Positions 43,061-55,350 of a stretch of DNA of 64,000 bases are shown piece after piece. This DNA comes from Antedon mediterranea (Eukaryota; Echinodermata; Crinoidea; Comatulida; Antedonidae). The position numbers were made by a program, and so were the translations under genes. The stretch covers positions 17,855,201 to 17,919,200 of the forward strand of contig NC_092670.1 in NCBI RefSeq assembly GCF_964355755.1. The letters are read 5' to 3'. The notes under the pieces were generated by a model, which ran no database searches, was not told the origin of the DNA, and worked only from the letters and a program-made list of their open reading frames with translations. The number at the start of each line of letters is the position of its first letter. Position 1 is the stretch's first letter.

Positions 43061-43727
43061 TGTACTTGCCACTGTAATAAATTACCATTCCCTAACCATG
43101 AACATTCTAGAATAAGATGTTTACATTTAAGACATCATGTATAATTAATATAATAACAATCAGGAACATTCCAGTATGCTATTAATAGAAACTGTAATCA
43201 AATAGAATAAGAAGTATAAAGAATGATATAGAAGGATAGGAACATCTTGTATATAAAGGGATGTAAAACTATTGTCATGTTGTTGGATATTAGAGGTTGG
43301 ATATTAGATTGTAAAAGTTATTGTGAAGCTGTTGTTTAAAATGCTTACTGGGTTGTTGAAAGTTGAAGTTGATTGAAATTAAAGATTTGTTTTTGAGTTA
43401 TTTTACAACTTTGTGAATTTGGTGTGTATACTTTTATGTCACAAGGGAGTTTCTAAAGTATTTTCAACCGCTCGGAAACATACGTAAAAGGAGTTCGTGA
43501 CATCCACTTAAGGCACAAAGTTTAAATTATAGGCCTACACCTGACAAAACTGTTTGCTCTTTCTTCTAATCGGCAATTGGTTAAAACAAATGTAGCAAGA
43601 AGCTGATTGGCTCAATGTTTGTTCAAAACCTCCTACATTTAAAAAATCATTCACTTTGCTTGCAAAGTTCCAATCACGGTGTTGTTCGTTACAATCTGCC
43701 TTCTTTCTATTTTTACTTATTATCATT

Positions 43728-46700
43728 ATGGCCGATCATGAGTTTGATGCCTTGAGAAACTATCTACAAAACAACGTTTATCCTGTAAATTATTCTGAAA
43801 TATTAAAACGAAGTTTGCGACGGAAAGCCAAGAACTTTACAATTCTTCGTGATATCTTGTATTACAAACAACATTCTGGTAGATTGTTGCGTGTATTGTT
43901 ACCGAAAGAAAAAAACGAAGTGTTAAACAGTATCCATAAGCAGGCACATGGTGGTCACTTGGGTGTCAACAAAACGTAAGTTTAAAGTTTGTCAATTAAA
44001 TAATATTTAAGCTTCGATAAGTTTCTGGGTGACTTTAAAACTGTTTATATGTTTGGCCAGGTGGAATGCCATCCTGAGATGAGTATTAGTAATTAGTACA
44101 GCATTGTTTTTAAATGATTTTATACGTAATTTTACTTTCTGTGGACCACAGAATTCGAAACAAATGATTAAATGAATGAATTAAATGAATAATAACTAAT
44201 ACTTATCAATTGAAAAATGTATAATGACCGTGTACATTATGAAGTTAGTATTTTATATATAGATTCAAACATATTTTTATACCTCCATGAATGAAAAATA
44301 TGTTAAGTCGATAATAATTTCTACTCAATATATTATCGCAATTAATTGTATAAATATATTGAAGTTGAACATAAAATATCACATGTAAAAAATACAAAAC
44401 ATATATTGGCATTCAATAATTAATCAAAAATGTTCCGAATATGAGCACTGTTTCAATAATTTGACAGATTATTATTATATAATTTACACAGTGCTACACA
44501 ACGCATATATCTTTAGTTCAAAATTAAGATATCTCTTTTAATAAAGATAGATTATTTCAATTGAAAACTAAGATGTCTTACTTTTTAAAAGAAATATCTA
44601 TGTTAATAGATATTTTTTTGTAGGCTTATTACACCTCGAAAAACCAAGAAGAATACAGTACAACTAGCTCTATCTATAATAGTAATGTTTTAGTTTTATA
44701 ACAGTTCATATACGGTACTCTACACGTGCCCACTGCATAACTAACACAGAAAAAAATCCACTTGTGATATTCCGAATGGGACAAGAATCTTCCATTCTAA
44801 ATATCTTGGTAAGTAAGTAATATAGAGATATCCCTCATGAGAGATATCTTAGTTTTAAATAGTGATACAAATACTTCCCGAATGAAAACTTATTCAGGTC
44901 TTGGTATAATAAATATGTTCAATATTAGTTGCTCATTCATAATGCAAAAAGCCATATCAGTATTAACTTTCGTTCATTTAAAATGTATACTTATGAAAGA
45001 AAACACAATTTGACAAAAAAAAAGGTAAGGAAGAAGACTTTTATTATGTAACTTTAAAGTGGATTATTACATTTTTTTTAGGGAATACTTCTTTAAAAAA
45101 AACGCATTTTCAATAACAAAACTAGTTTCCAATCCCCCGGTAATGGAGTAAAACCACCTGCAGCTTATGTAATGAAAAAAATTAACACCATGTAGAACGA
45201 TCAACAACGAATGTAGGAACGAAAATTGCATCCCAGCTAATGTAGGACTATCGCCAGCTAATGTAGAAAATATATATTTTACAAACCTAAATGTCTAAAT
45301 CATGTGCAAATGCATCTGTTTACTTAGCTATCCATCTATCCACGTCTCGTAACCGACCAACTTTCTAAAACGACCACACATCGTAAGCAACCAACTCTTT
45401 TAAGGGACCGTTTCTCATAATCGACTTCCTCTCTCGTAACGACAACTTTTTTGGGTGACCACCTCTATTAAACGGCCATCGTCTCTGTTAAGGGATCGCT
45501 TCCCATAATCGACCAACTATTGTAAGTGATCACATCCTCTCATTATGGACCGCTTCTCATAATCGACCACCTCTCGTAGTAAGCGACCACCTCTCTTAAC
45601 AACCACAACTCTCGTAAGCGACCGCTTTTTATTTTCGACCGCCTCTCGTAAGTGATGATCTCTTTTAGAAGACCACCATATCTCTAAATGGACCGCTTCT
45701 CATAATATACCAACTCTTGTATAAATCACCTCTCTTAAGTGACCACTTCTAATAAACGACCTCTCTGTTAGGAGACCGCTTCTCATAATCGATCACATAT
45801 CGTAAGCGACCACCTCCCTTATCGACCACATCTTTCGTAAGTGACCACCTATTTTAAAGGACCACTACCTCTCGCAATCTACCATTGTGGCTCACTAAAA
45901 AGTACCCGGTTTCCTTAATAGGGTGTCCTCTACATTTTAAAAATAAATAAATTTAACCAGTATGTAGTGTTAAAACGTATATATTTCCCCTTGTTTATTT
46001 TTTTAAAAAAGTGGCGATTTTTATATCTACTCTGTCGCACATTCACCAAGCGTACACAATAATTCTAGTAGGACAATTAATTATTTATACTTTTCAAGTT
46101 AGTTTTTTATTGCCTGAGTGAATTATTACCAGATTGAGGGCGTAGTTATTTTGTATGGGAGGCTGCACTCAATTTGAAGTTTATATGGGGGTATTTAGAA
46201 TGTAAACACGGTACAATCAGGGAGATGTAAATCTCCCTGGTACAATGTGACACGGAATCATCACGGACTGATGGACATTTTTCATAGAAGGTATCTTTTC
46301 CCTTTTCAATATTCATTTATCATTGTCAAATAAAAAAACTAGAAACATAGATAAATATTAAAAGTTAATTAATCAGTTGTGCCCAGTGCTTGCCTTAAAC
46401 GAAAAGTTAAAATATATGGAACGCCAAACTGTAATGTTATTATAATGCATTGATGAGAATGGTGATGTGAACTGCGGTAATAAATAATAAATAATATTAA
46501 AAAACAAAATAAAATTAAAATATTTAAAGAATCCATAATACAGTTTTAAGGTCAATAGTAAACCTACAAAGAGATTGAATATCATCAATACAATAAACAC
46601 TTTTTTTTTTTTTTAACAGTTGGAAAAAGATACGCGAAAGGTATTATTGGAAGGGGTCATTTGATGGTGTTCGTAATTTTATAGCCGCCTGTGATCAGTG

Positions 46701-49548
46701 CCAACGGAAAGAAGTTTTAAAAAAAGCAAAAGTGCCACTTCAACCTATACCCGTAACAGATACTGCTTTCAGACAGATCGGTATGGATATTGTTGGGCCT
46801 TTGGTAAAGACAGAAAATGGTAAGGTATCTCATGACAAATTACTGAAAAACAAAAATGCTGTGACTGGATAAAAAAGCTAAATCAAAACGTAAAAGTAAA
46901 AAGCAAGAAGACATGAATGAAATACGTTCAGAAAACTTTGTAATTCATTCTTCAGGGCCTAAAATTACAGTTAATAATTAGTTCTGTTCGGCCTTTATTG
47001 TAATAGGGCTGAACTTAAATTTATTATTGTAAAGGCACAAGCGCAATTTCTGTGAGGTTTCTTGAAATTGTTAACTAAACTAAAATTATGACAGTTCTCT
47101 TTTTTACACTGTCAACAAAAACTAGATTTACCAAGAATCAGATGCTCTTATTATTGTCACCGGATTTACATCGATTATGGCTATACTGTAATAATCTTTA
47201 TTTCTGCCTGTTTTAATTTGATCCAAACCATGACTGGGGTAATACTGTTCAGCGCATAGAGGTTTTACAACATTAGGCGCTATGTAAATCCACGATATTA
47301 TTATTGTTCTTGTTCTTATTATATTTATTGATATTAATATTGTTATTATTATTGTTATTTCATTCGTACAGTTCGGGTGTTGTACATCTCATCATGACAT
47401 TTTGACACTACTATTATTACGGCTTATTATATTATTATTTGCTGTGTTTCAGGTAATCGGTACTTACTTGTATTTACGGAGTACCTTACCAAATGGGTGG
47501 AAGCTGATGCAATTCCAGATAAATCTGCTAAAACAGTGCTGAGATCTTTTATTGATTTTGTCTGCAGACATGGAACACCTTCTATATTGATTACAGACCA
47601 GGGTAGAGAGTTTTGTAATGAGCTGAATGACAGCTTCTGTAAGCTGATTGGGGTAGACCACAGAGTTGCCTCACCATACCATCCTCAAACAGGCGGGCAA
47701 ACGGAGCGCTTTAACAGAACACTTTGCACAATGCTTATGACGTTGACCAACGCAGACCAAAATGACTGGGATATACAACTCCCATACGTGTTGTTTGCCT
47801 ACAGAACATCCGAGCACAAGTCTACGAAATGTGACCCATTCTCATTAGTTTACGGTAGAAAGGCTGTGTTGCCTGTAGAATTACGTATTCCCATCGTTTC
47901 GTCTAATAAAGATGACATATCCGGAACTGTTCCTTTAAAAATAAGAGTGGACGCTTTTTTGAAACTCAAAGATTCAAGGAGAAAGGCATCAGAAAATATC
48001 AAAAAAGCACAGAAAAAGCAAAAACATTATCATGATGCTGGTGTTAAAAGCAACACGTACTATGCAGGAGATCAAGTGCTCTTGCAGAATTCCAGAAATT
48101 TGTCAAGAAAGGGAGGCAAACTTAATGCTCGATGGACTGGTCCATATATTATAGAAAAAGTCCTCACTCACAATACATATCGACTAAAAGGAAGAAGGGC
48201 TATTGTTAACGGAAACAAGATCAGACATTACAAGTCCGATAAAACAACCTCTTTGAACTGTCCATCATCAAGCACTAAACAGAAATGTAATACCAATGAT
48301 AAGCATCTCCCTCCAAAGAAACGAAAGCGAACGCCAGACATCCCACCTGAAGTAACGCACCATGATAACATACCTACATCCAAGAATGGTGATATCACAC
48401 CGGATGATCACATTATTAACATACCTACATCCAAGAATGTTGATGATAACGATAACAGACCTACATCCAAAAATTATGATATCACACCGGATGATCACAT
48501 TAACATACCTACATCCAAGAACGATGATATCACACTGGATAATCACGATAACATACCTACATTAGACAATGATAATGTCACACCGGATGATGACCATGAC
48601 AACAGTAGGCCTGTATCTGATAGTGATGTGGTATACCTCAACACGAAAACTTCAAGAAAGTTATTCTTTCCTGTCGATGCCAATTGGCAGCTTGAAAAGG
48701 CAGCACCATTTGGTATCAATGTCAAAAATTTTCACAAAACTCACTTAAAATGTGAAATGGACAAGGCAGCCAGGCCTACTAAAGTTGTTAATATGAGAGG
48801 GGACGGCAACTGTCTTTTTAGGGCTTTGAGTTATATTCTCTTTGGTGTCCAGAACTACCATGTAGTTGTACGGGATTACATACTAAACTATATGTCCATG
48901 AACAAAAACCTATTTGAAAAAATTGAATCCAGATCATTTGAACGATACGTGGAAGACACGAGAATGGGGGAATATGGGACATGGGGTTCGGACATCGAAA
49001 TCATGGCATTTGCGACCATGTCAAATACGAATGTTTATGTTTACAGTAAATATGGAAGAAGGAAAGGGCTTCCACATTATGAATGGTTGAAATATGCACC
49101 AATAAGTAATCAGTTTGGTGATTTAGTATCTGAAAGAAACATCTACCTATCAAACGTATGTGCACACTTTGAGCCTGTCCTGGATGTAGACAAGAAAGCT
49201 TATGATGCTGAATTAAAATACACTCGTACACCATACGCACCAATCAAAAACCACCTTGCACGGAAATACTGGGATATTGTATCCGATGTGACCCTCAATG
49301 CTGCTCTGGTAGATAATTACGAAGATGAAGCGGTAATGCGTTCCGAAGGCATTATGGACGTTATATACGTATCTGAATTCACGGACACACATTATGACAT
49401 TGAAGCAGTCAACCATCTAAAAGATGATATCGATCCAAATATATTCAATTTGCTTTGTGACATGGAACATTTCCCGGAAAGGATTCATCAGAGCAACAAT
49501 GAAGTACCTGGACAATTATATGTTGATTCATACAACGTCACTCTTTAA
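43728..49548 (+). CDS. Spliced integrase-OTU fusion gene (domesticated Ty3-type integrase)
   Basis: Exons 43728-43975 (donor AAC|GTAAGT), 46620-46819 (acceptor TTTTTAACAG, donor AATG|GTAAGG) and 47453-49548 (acceptor TGTTTCAG) join in frame to 847 aa. Order of domains: zinc-binding HHCC (HKQAHGGHLG then CDQC), DDE integrase core (MDIVGPL, ILITDQGREF, HPQTGGQTERFNRT, all three acidic residues present), a GPY-type C-terminal module (ARWTGPYIIEKV), a linker with repeated IPTSKN/ITPDD units, then an OTU cysteine-protease domain with DGNCLFRALS (catalytic Cys) and a late His in AHFEPV. No gag, protease or reverse transcriptase lies nearby. Introns and clean splice phases argue for an exapted host gene of the GIN type rather than a live element. 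The OTU suggests deubiquitinase activity, which is inference. A multicopy retroelement lineage carrying OTU is the alternative. Confidence 0.82.
43976..45110. other. Integrase-OTU intron 1, first part
   Basis: AT-rich intron with no recognised exon or element. Confidence 0.4.
45115..45900. mobile_element. Half copy of the cgaccacc foldback, in integrase-OTU intron 1
   Basis: The arm sequences (gtaggaacgaaaattgca, aaatgtctaaatcatgtgca, agctatccatctatccacgtc) match the element at 41200-42190. They are followed by about 550 bp of gaccacctctcgtaagcgac-like units in one orientation. The right arm is absent. Confidence 0.65.
48355..48610 (+). repeat. Coding minisatellite in the integrase-OTU linker
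   Basis: Repeats of about 39-57 bp carry acatacctacatccaagaa and gatatcacaccggatgatca, and encode IPTSKN and DITPDDH units. The segment is a flexible acidic linker between the integrase and OTU parts. Confidence 0.8.
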
Positions 49549-49662
49549 CTGTAGGCCTACCTATGACCGGTAATCTCAACATACACAGAAGCATTAAATG
49601 GTGAAAAGGGTATTTGTTTACCTTATAGAGGTAAGTTTCGTTAATGCTTTGATTTTTTACAG

Positions 49663-49853
49663 GTGCTTCCGTCAAGAGGAGATTGTCGGCTTTGTCTGAA
49701 ACTCATCGACGAAGAAATACCAATTGCATTTGTCGGACCAGAAAGAAGAACATAGATTCACCACAGCGGCTAATTAAAGCGTCACCATCTTTCATTGAAT
49801 CAACAGAAGACGAATATCTGAGCATAAGTACGTCAAAGGCTCAAGGGGTCTAA
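49663..49853 (+). CDS. Possible alternative 3' exon downstream of integrase-OTU
   Basis: A good acceptor (gattttttacag) opens a 62-codon frame (beginning GASVKRRLSALSETHRR in phase 1, ending TAA). It is basic and has a CICRTRKK patch. It would need a donor inside the last exon or a separate transcript. No family is recognised. Confidence 0.25.
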
Positions 49854-50585
49854 TGGCAGATAACAACAGATCAAATACAGTGTGTCCAGTGTAAACATGC
49901 AATGATGTGTCATGCGCCCTGCTTTGATCGCTACAAGGATTAAAAAATTAATTAAAAAGCAGATTGTATAAAAGAATAACGCGACTAAAGGTCCGGTAAG
50001 GTAAAAGTACGTGAATTAGATTGTAAATAGTGTTTATTTTTATTGTATTTTTATGTTTAAAAAACTTTTTCATATTTACAACTCATATGATTCTGTTTCA
50101 TAATGTTATGCAATTTTCTTCTATAATATGTTTTCTTTGGTCAAAGGGGCACATACAAACGTGCAACCTACCCTCGCTATGATCATCAACCTTGACGTGG
50201 TAGCGAGGCTTGCGTGCTTCCAATGTATTGGTAGCCAGACCAATGATGATCAATAACAAAGTAAAATAAATACAAACACACTTACTGAAACAAGTTTTAA
50301 TAGCAATAAATAAATAAATAAATAAATATTTTTCTGTAACTATTGTTCATTATCATTACACTATTATTATTTTATCCTGTTAATATAAGTAATGATCAAT
50401 GATATATAATTTATGTTTACAAAACTCGTTCATATTTACAACTCATTCTGACAAGACAACAACATTTAATATTTTTGTAATTCACAATTCATACATTTAT
50501 TTGTAATGTATTCATGAATTTGCTTTTCCTTCATCCAATCTACATAGTAGATGGATGAAGCTATTGTTCTAACCACGTGACTATG
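49854..50585. other. Intergenic
   Basis: No gene is seen. A small inverted pair (taccctcgctatgatcatca / cttgacgtggtagcgaggct) lies near 50170-50215. Confidence 0.4.
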
Positions 50586-50590
50586 TAGCA

Positions 50591-50840
50591 TAGAACATTA
50601 ATTCTAAACCGCCCGGTAATATACTGAAATTTAATTAATTAATTTGAAACGATAAAGATGAGGAAATCTGTGAGAATGAGTTAAAGTCGCCCCAACCGAG
50701 ACTCGAACTCGGACCGCCTGCTTGATATGCAGATGTCCTAACCGTTAGACCACTGGGGCTTTCACGGTATTGTTCGAACTCGATTGGATAGCGACTCTTT
50801 AACATTCTCGGCGTGGTACGGCGGAACAGCACTAGTCCTC
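50591..50840 (-). mobile_element. tRNA-derived SINE, copy 2
   Basis: Minus-strand order: head ctagtgctgttccgccgtac, a tRNA-like block at 50760-50689 (A-box TGGTCTAACGGTT, B-box GAGTTCGAGTCTC, 7-bp GCCCCAG/TTGGGGC acceptor), then a tail through cattctcacagatttcctca to cgggcggtttagaatt. Copies at 12337-12590 and 50868-51103 share head, tRNA-like block and tail. Confidence 0.8.
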
Positions 50841-50867
50841 AGTTGTAAACACAACAGGCATAGAAAT

Positions 50868-51101
50868 AAATTCCAAACCGCCCGGTGATACACTGAAAAT
50901 GATTTAATTAATTTTTGAAACGATAAAGATGAGGAAATCTGAGAGAATGAGAAAAAGTCGCCCCAACCGAGGCTCGAACTCGGACCGTCGGCTTGATATG
51001 CAGTTGCCCTAACCATTAGACCACTAGGGCTTTCATGGTATTGTTCTTTAACTCGACCGGATAACGACCCTTTAACATTCTCGGCGTGGTACGGTTGGAA
51101 C

Positions 51102-51103
<2 letters not shown>
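50868..51103 (-). mobile_element. tRNA-derived SINE, copy 3
   Basis: A neighbouring copy in the same orientation as copy 2, with tRNA-like block about 51030-50958. Its 5' head is truncated at the AT microsatellite that begins at 51105. Confidence 0.8.
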
Positions 51104-51104
<1 letters not shown>

Positions 51105-51194
<90 letters not shown>

Positions 51195-51207
51195 ATTTGT
51201 TATATTT

Positions 51208-51280
<73 letters not shown>

Positions 51281-51290
51281 GTATTTGTTA
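51105..51290. repeat. Two long (AT)n microsatellites
   Basis: Perfect AT runs at 51105-51190 and 51211-51274, separated by and followed by gtatttgttatatttaca, so a small duplication is superimposed. Confidence 0.95.
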
Positions 51291-51319
51291 TATTTACAAT
51301 AATGTACACTTGTTACTGA

Positions 51320-52025
51320 ACTATGGAGAATTTTTTTTTTCCGAAATAAAAGAAGAATGAATGAATGAATTTATTTTCAATCTTTCTACATAACAACAAA
51401 TATATAGTATAACAGGGGAGTAGCGGAAAAGCAAAAGTAAAGTAAATTTGAACCAGCCAAACATGTATGAAACATTATCCAGTAAGCACATTTTATAAGA
51501 AGCTTTTGTTTATTAAAATGGGTTTCTCTGAAATTCCAGAAGTTTATTAAACATTGAAAATAACACAATCGCCTTTAAACAAAATGCTGTTCAAAAAAAG
51601 AATCGGTTGAAGCAAGCGTTCTTATAACATCCGATAAAATGAAGGTTCAATAAAGTAGCCCTATTAACAAATGTATGAGGTCTCAGGCCTATCCCATATT
51701 AATTATTTTTATAGATACATTAATTTTAAGATTCCAGATACCGAATTGTTGTTTTTTTACATAACAAGTCATTTTTTCTTTGAATATAAATTCTGATTTA
51801 AGGACAAAATACTAAAATAAATACTTACACCAAAGGTGCATAAAAACGTGTTGATGTGGCGCTATATCGATGTCATTATCTTTGCATTCACCCTAGACGC
51901 ACATAGTGTGACACCCCTACCATATTCTCGATGCGACGATCAATGTACCAATTAACATAATACTTCAGTAAAACTGATTATGTTTTTTCAAGAGATCAGC
52001 TATATCGTGTTGATTATAAAAAGGT
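51320..52025. other. Intergenic
   Basis: AT-rich, no exon or element recognised. Confidence 0.4.
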
Positions 52026-52039
52026 GCAACTTTTAATTG

Positions 52040-55000
52040 ATTGGGGATTAAACAAGTAAACTATTTATTCTTCTTGTCTTTACTCGTACAAAATAATAAA
52101 ACGGTCGCTAATTGGAAGTGTTTAAACTAAAGTGATCTATAATTGGAAGAGGACCCGTACAATTACTTGTTTTTTATCACATGATTATAAACTATTTATT
52201 CTTCTTGTCTTAACTAGTATTTATTCTTCTTGTCTTTATTCATACAAAATAATATAACGGTCGCTAAATGGAAGTGTCTTAAAGTAAAGTGACCTTTAAT
52301 TGGAAGAGGACCAGTACAATTACTTATTTTTTATCACATGATTAAAATCTATTTATTCTTCTTGTCTGTACTCATACAAAATAATATAACGGTCGCTAAT
52401 TGGAAGTGTCTTAAAGTAAAGTGATCTTTAATAGGAAGAGGACCAGTACAATTACTTGTTTTTTATCACATGATTAAAATCTATTTATTCTTCTTGTCTG
52501 TACTCATACAAAATAATATAACGGTCGCTAAATGGAAGTGTCTTAAAGTAAAGTGATCTTTCATTGGAAGAGGACCAGTACGTACAATTACTTGTTTTTT
52601 ATCACATGATTAAAATCTATTTATTCTTCTAATTGTCTGTACTCATACAAAATAATATAACGGTCGCTAATTGGAAGTGTCTTAAAGTAAAGTGATCTTT
52701 AATTGGAAGAAGACCAGTACAATTACTTATTTTATATCACATGATTATAAACTATTTATGCTTCATGTTTTTATTCATAAAAAATAATATAACGGTCGCT
52801 AATTGGAAGTGTCTTAAAGTAAAGTGATCTTTCATTGGAAGAGGACCAGTACAATTACTTGTTTTTTATCACATGATTAAAATCTATTTATTCTTCTTGT
52901 CTGTACTCATACAAAATAATATAACGGTCGCTAATTGGAAGTGTCTTACAGTAAAGTGACCTTTAATTGGAAGAGGACCAGTACAATTACTTGTTTTTTA
53001 TCACATGATTAAAATCTATTTATTCTTCTTGTCTGTACTCATACAAAACAATATAACGGTCGCTAATTGGAAGTGTCTTAAAGTAAAGTGATCTTTAATT
53101 GAAAGAGGACCAGTACAATTACTTGTTTTTTGTCATATGATTAAAATCTATTTATTATTCTTGCCTTTATTCATACAAAATAATATAACGGTCGCTAATT
53201 GGAAGTGTTTAAATTAAAGTGATCTTTAATTGGAAGAGGACCAGTACAATTACTTGTTTTTTATCACATGATTAAAATCTATTTATTCTTCTTGTCTGTA
53301 CTCATACAAAATAATATAACGGTCGCTAATTGGAAGTGTCTTAAAGTAAAGTAATCTTTAATTGGAAGAGGACCAGTACAATTACTTGTTTTTTATCACA
53401 TGATTAAAATCTATTTATTCTTCTTGTCTGTACTCATACAAAATAATATAACGGTCGCTAAATGGAAGTGTCTTAAAGTAAAGTGATCTTTCATTGGAAG
53501 AGGACCAGTACAATTACTTGTTTTTTATCACATGATTAAAATCTATTTATTCTTCTAATTGTCTGTACTCATACAAAATAATATAACGGTCGCTAATTGG
53601 AAGTGTCTTAAAGTAAAGTGATCTTTAATTGGAAGAAGACCAGTACAATTACTTATTTTATATCACATGATTATAAACTATTTATGCTTCATGTTTTTAT
53701 TCATAAAAAATAATATAACGGTCGCTAATTGGAAGTGTCTTAAAGTAAAGTGATCTTTCATTGGAAGAGGACCAGTACAATTACTTGTTTTTTATCACAT
53801 GATTAAAATCTATTTATTCTTCTTGTCTGTACTCATACAAAATAATATAACGGTCGCTAATTGGAAGTGTCTTACAGTAAAGTGACCTTTAATTGGAAGA
53901 GGACCAGTACAATTACTTGTTTTTTATCACATGATTAAAATCTATTTATTCTTCTTGTCTGTACTCATACAAAACAATATAACGGTCGCTAATTGGAAGT
54001 GTCTTAAAGTAAAGTGATCTTTAATTGAAAAAGGACCAGTACAATTACTTGTTTTTTATCACATGATTAAAATCTATTTATTCTTCTTGTCTGTACTCAT
54101 ACAAAATAATATAACGGTCGCTAAATGGAAGTGTCTTAAAGTAAAGTGATCTTTCATTGGAAGAGGACCAGTACAATTACTTGTTTTTTATCACATGATT
54201 AAAATCTATTTATTCTTCTAATTGTCTGTACTCATACAAAATAATATAACGGTCGCTAATTGGAAGTGTCTTAAAGTAAAGTGATCTTTAATTGGAAGAA
54301 GACCAGTACAATTACTTATTTTATATCACATGATTATAAACTATTTATGCTTCATGTTTTTATTCATAAAAAATAATATAACGGTCGCTAATTGGAAGTG
54401 TCTTAAAGTAAAGTGATCTTTCATTGGAAGAGGACCAGTACAATTACTTGTTTTTTATCACATGATTAAAATCTATTTATTCTTCTTGTCTGTACTCATA
54501 CAAAATAATATAACGGTCGCTAATTGGAAGTGTCTTACAGTAAAGTGACCTTTAATTGGAAGAGGACCAGTACAATTACTTGTTTTTTATCACATGATTA
54601 AAATCTATTTATTCTTCTTGTCTGTACTCATACAAAACAATATAACGGTCGCTAATTGGAAGTGTCTTAAAGTAAAGTGATCTTTAATTGAAAGAGGACC
54701 AGTACAATTACTTGTTTTTTTGTCATATGATTAAAATCTATTTATTATTCTTGCCTTTATTCATACAAAATAATATAACGGTCGCTAATTGGAAGTGTTT
54801 AAATTAAAGTGATCTTTAATTGGAAGAGGACCAGTACAATTACTTGTTTTTTATCACATGATTAAAATCTATTTATTCTTCTTGTTTCTATTCATACAAA
54901 ACAATAATAACGGTCGCTAATTGGAAGTGTTTAAATTTAAGTGATCTTTAATTGGAAGAGGACCAGTACAATTACTTGTTTTTTATCACATGATTATAAA

Positions 55001-55350
55001 CTATTTATTATTCTTGTCTTTACTCATACAAAATAATAAAACGGTCGCTAATTGGAAGTGTTTAATTTTAAGTGATCTTTAATTGGAAGAGGACCAGTAC
55101 AATTACTTGTTTTTTGTCACATGATTAAAAACTATTATTACTCTTGTCTTTACTCATACAAAACAATAAAAATGGTCGCTAATTGGAAGTGTCTAAACTA
55201 AAGTGTTCTTTAATTGGAAGAGGACCAGTATAATTACTTGTTTTTATTACATGATTATTATTATATTGTTATTTATTCTTCTTGTCTTTATTCATACCAA
55301 ATAATATAATGGTCGCTAATTGGAGGTGTTTTAAGCCAAGTAATCTTTGA
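52040..55350. repeat. About 25-copy 132-bp satellite with higher-order structure
   Basis: The monomer carries taacggtcgctaattggaag, tcttaaagtaaagtgatctt, gaggaccagtacaattactt and ttatcacatgattaaaatct. Variant monomers recur in blocks: the cttcatgtttttattcataa variant is at 52761, 53687 and 54350, and the attcttctaattgtctg variant about one monomer before each. Spacings of 926 and 663 bp equal about 7 and 5 monomers, so 5-7-monomer blocks were duplicated as units. Monomers at both edges are more diverged than those in the middle. Confidence 0.93.

Noticed and set aside
43060..43500. LTR of a Ty3-type element upstream of the integrase frame
   Set aside because: No matching second LTR, primer-binding site or polypurine tract could be identified by eye.
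48268..48565. Repetitive frames overlapping the integrase-OTU linker
   Set aside because: They are shadow translations of the coding minisatellite in other frames.
50689..50760. Functional tRNA gene
   Set aside because: It is embedded in a repeated element with shared flanks in three copies, and the anticodon position gives ATC.
51016..51319. Frames of alternating Y and I residues
   Set aside because: They come from the (AT)n microsatellites.
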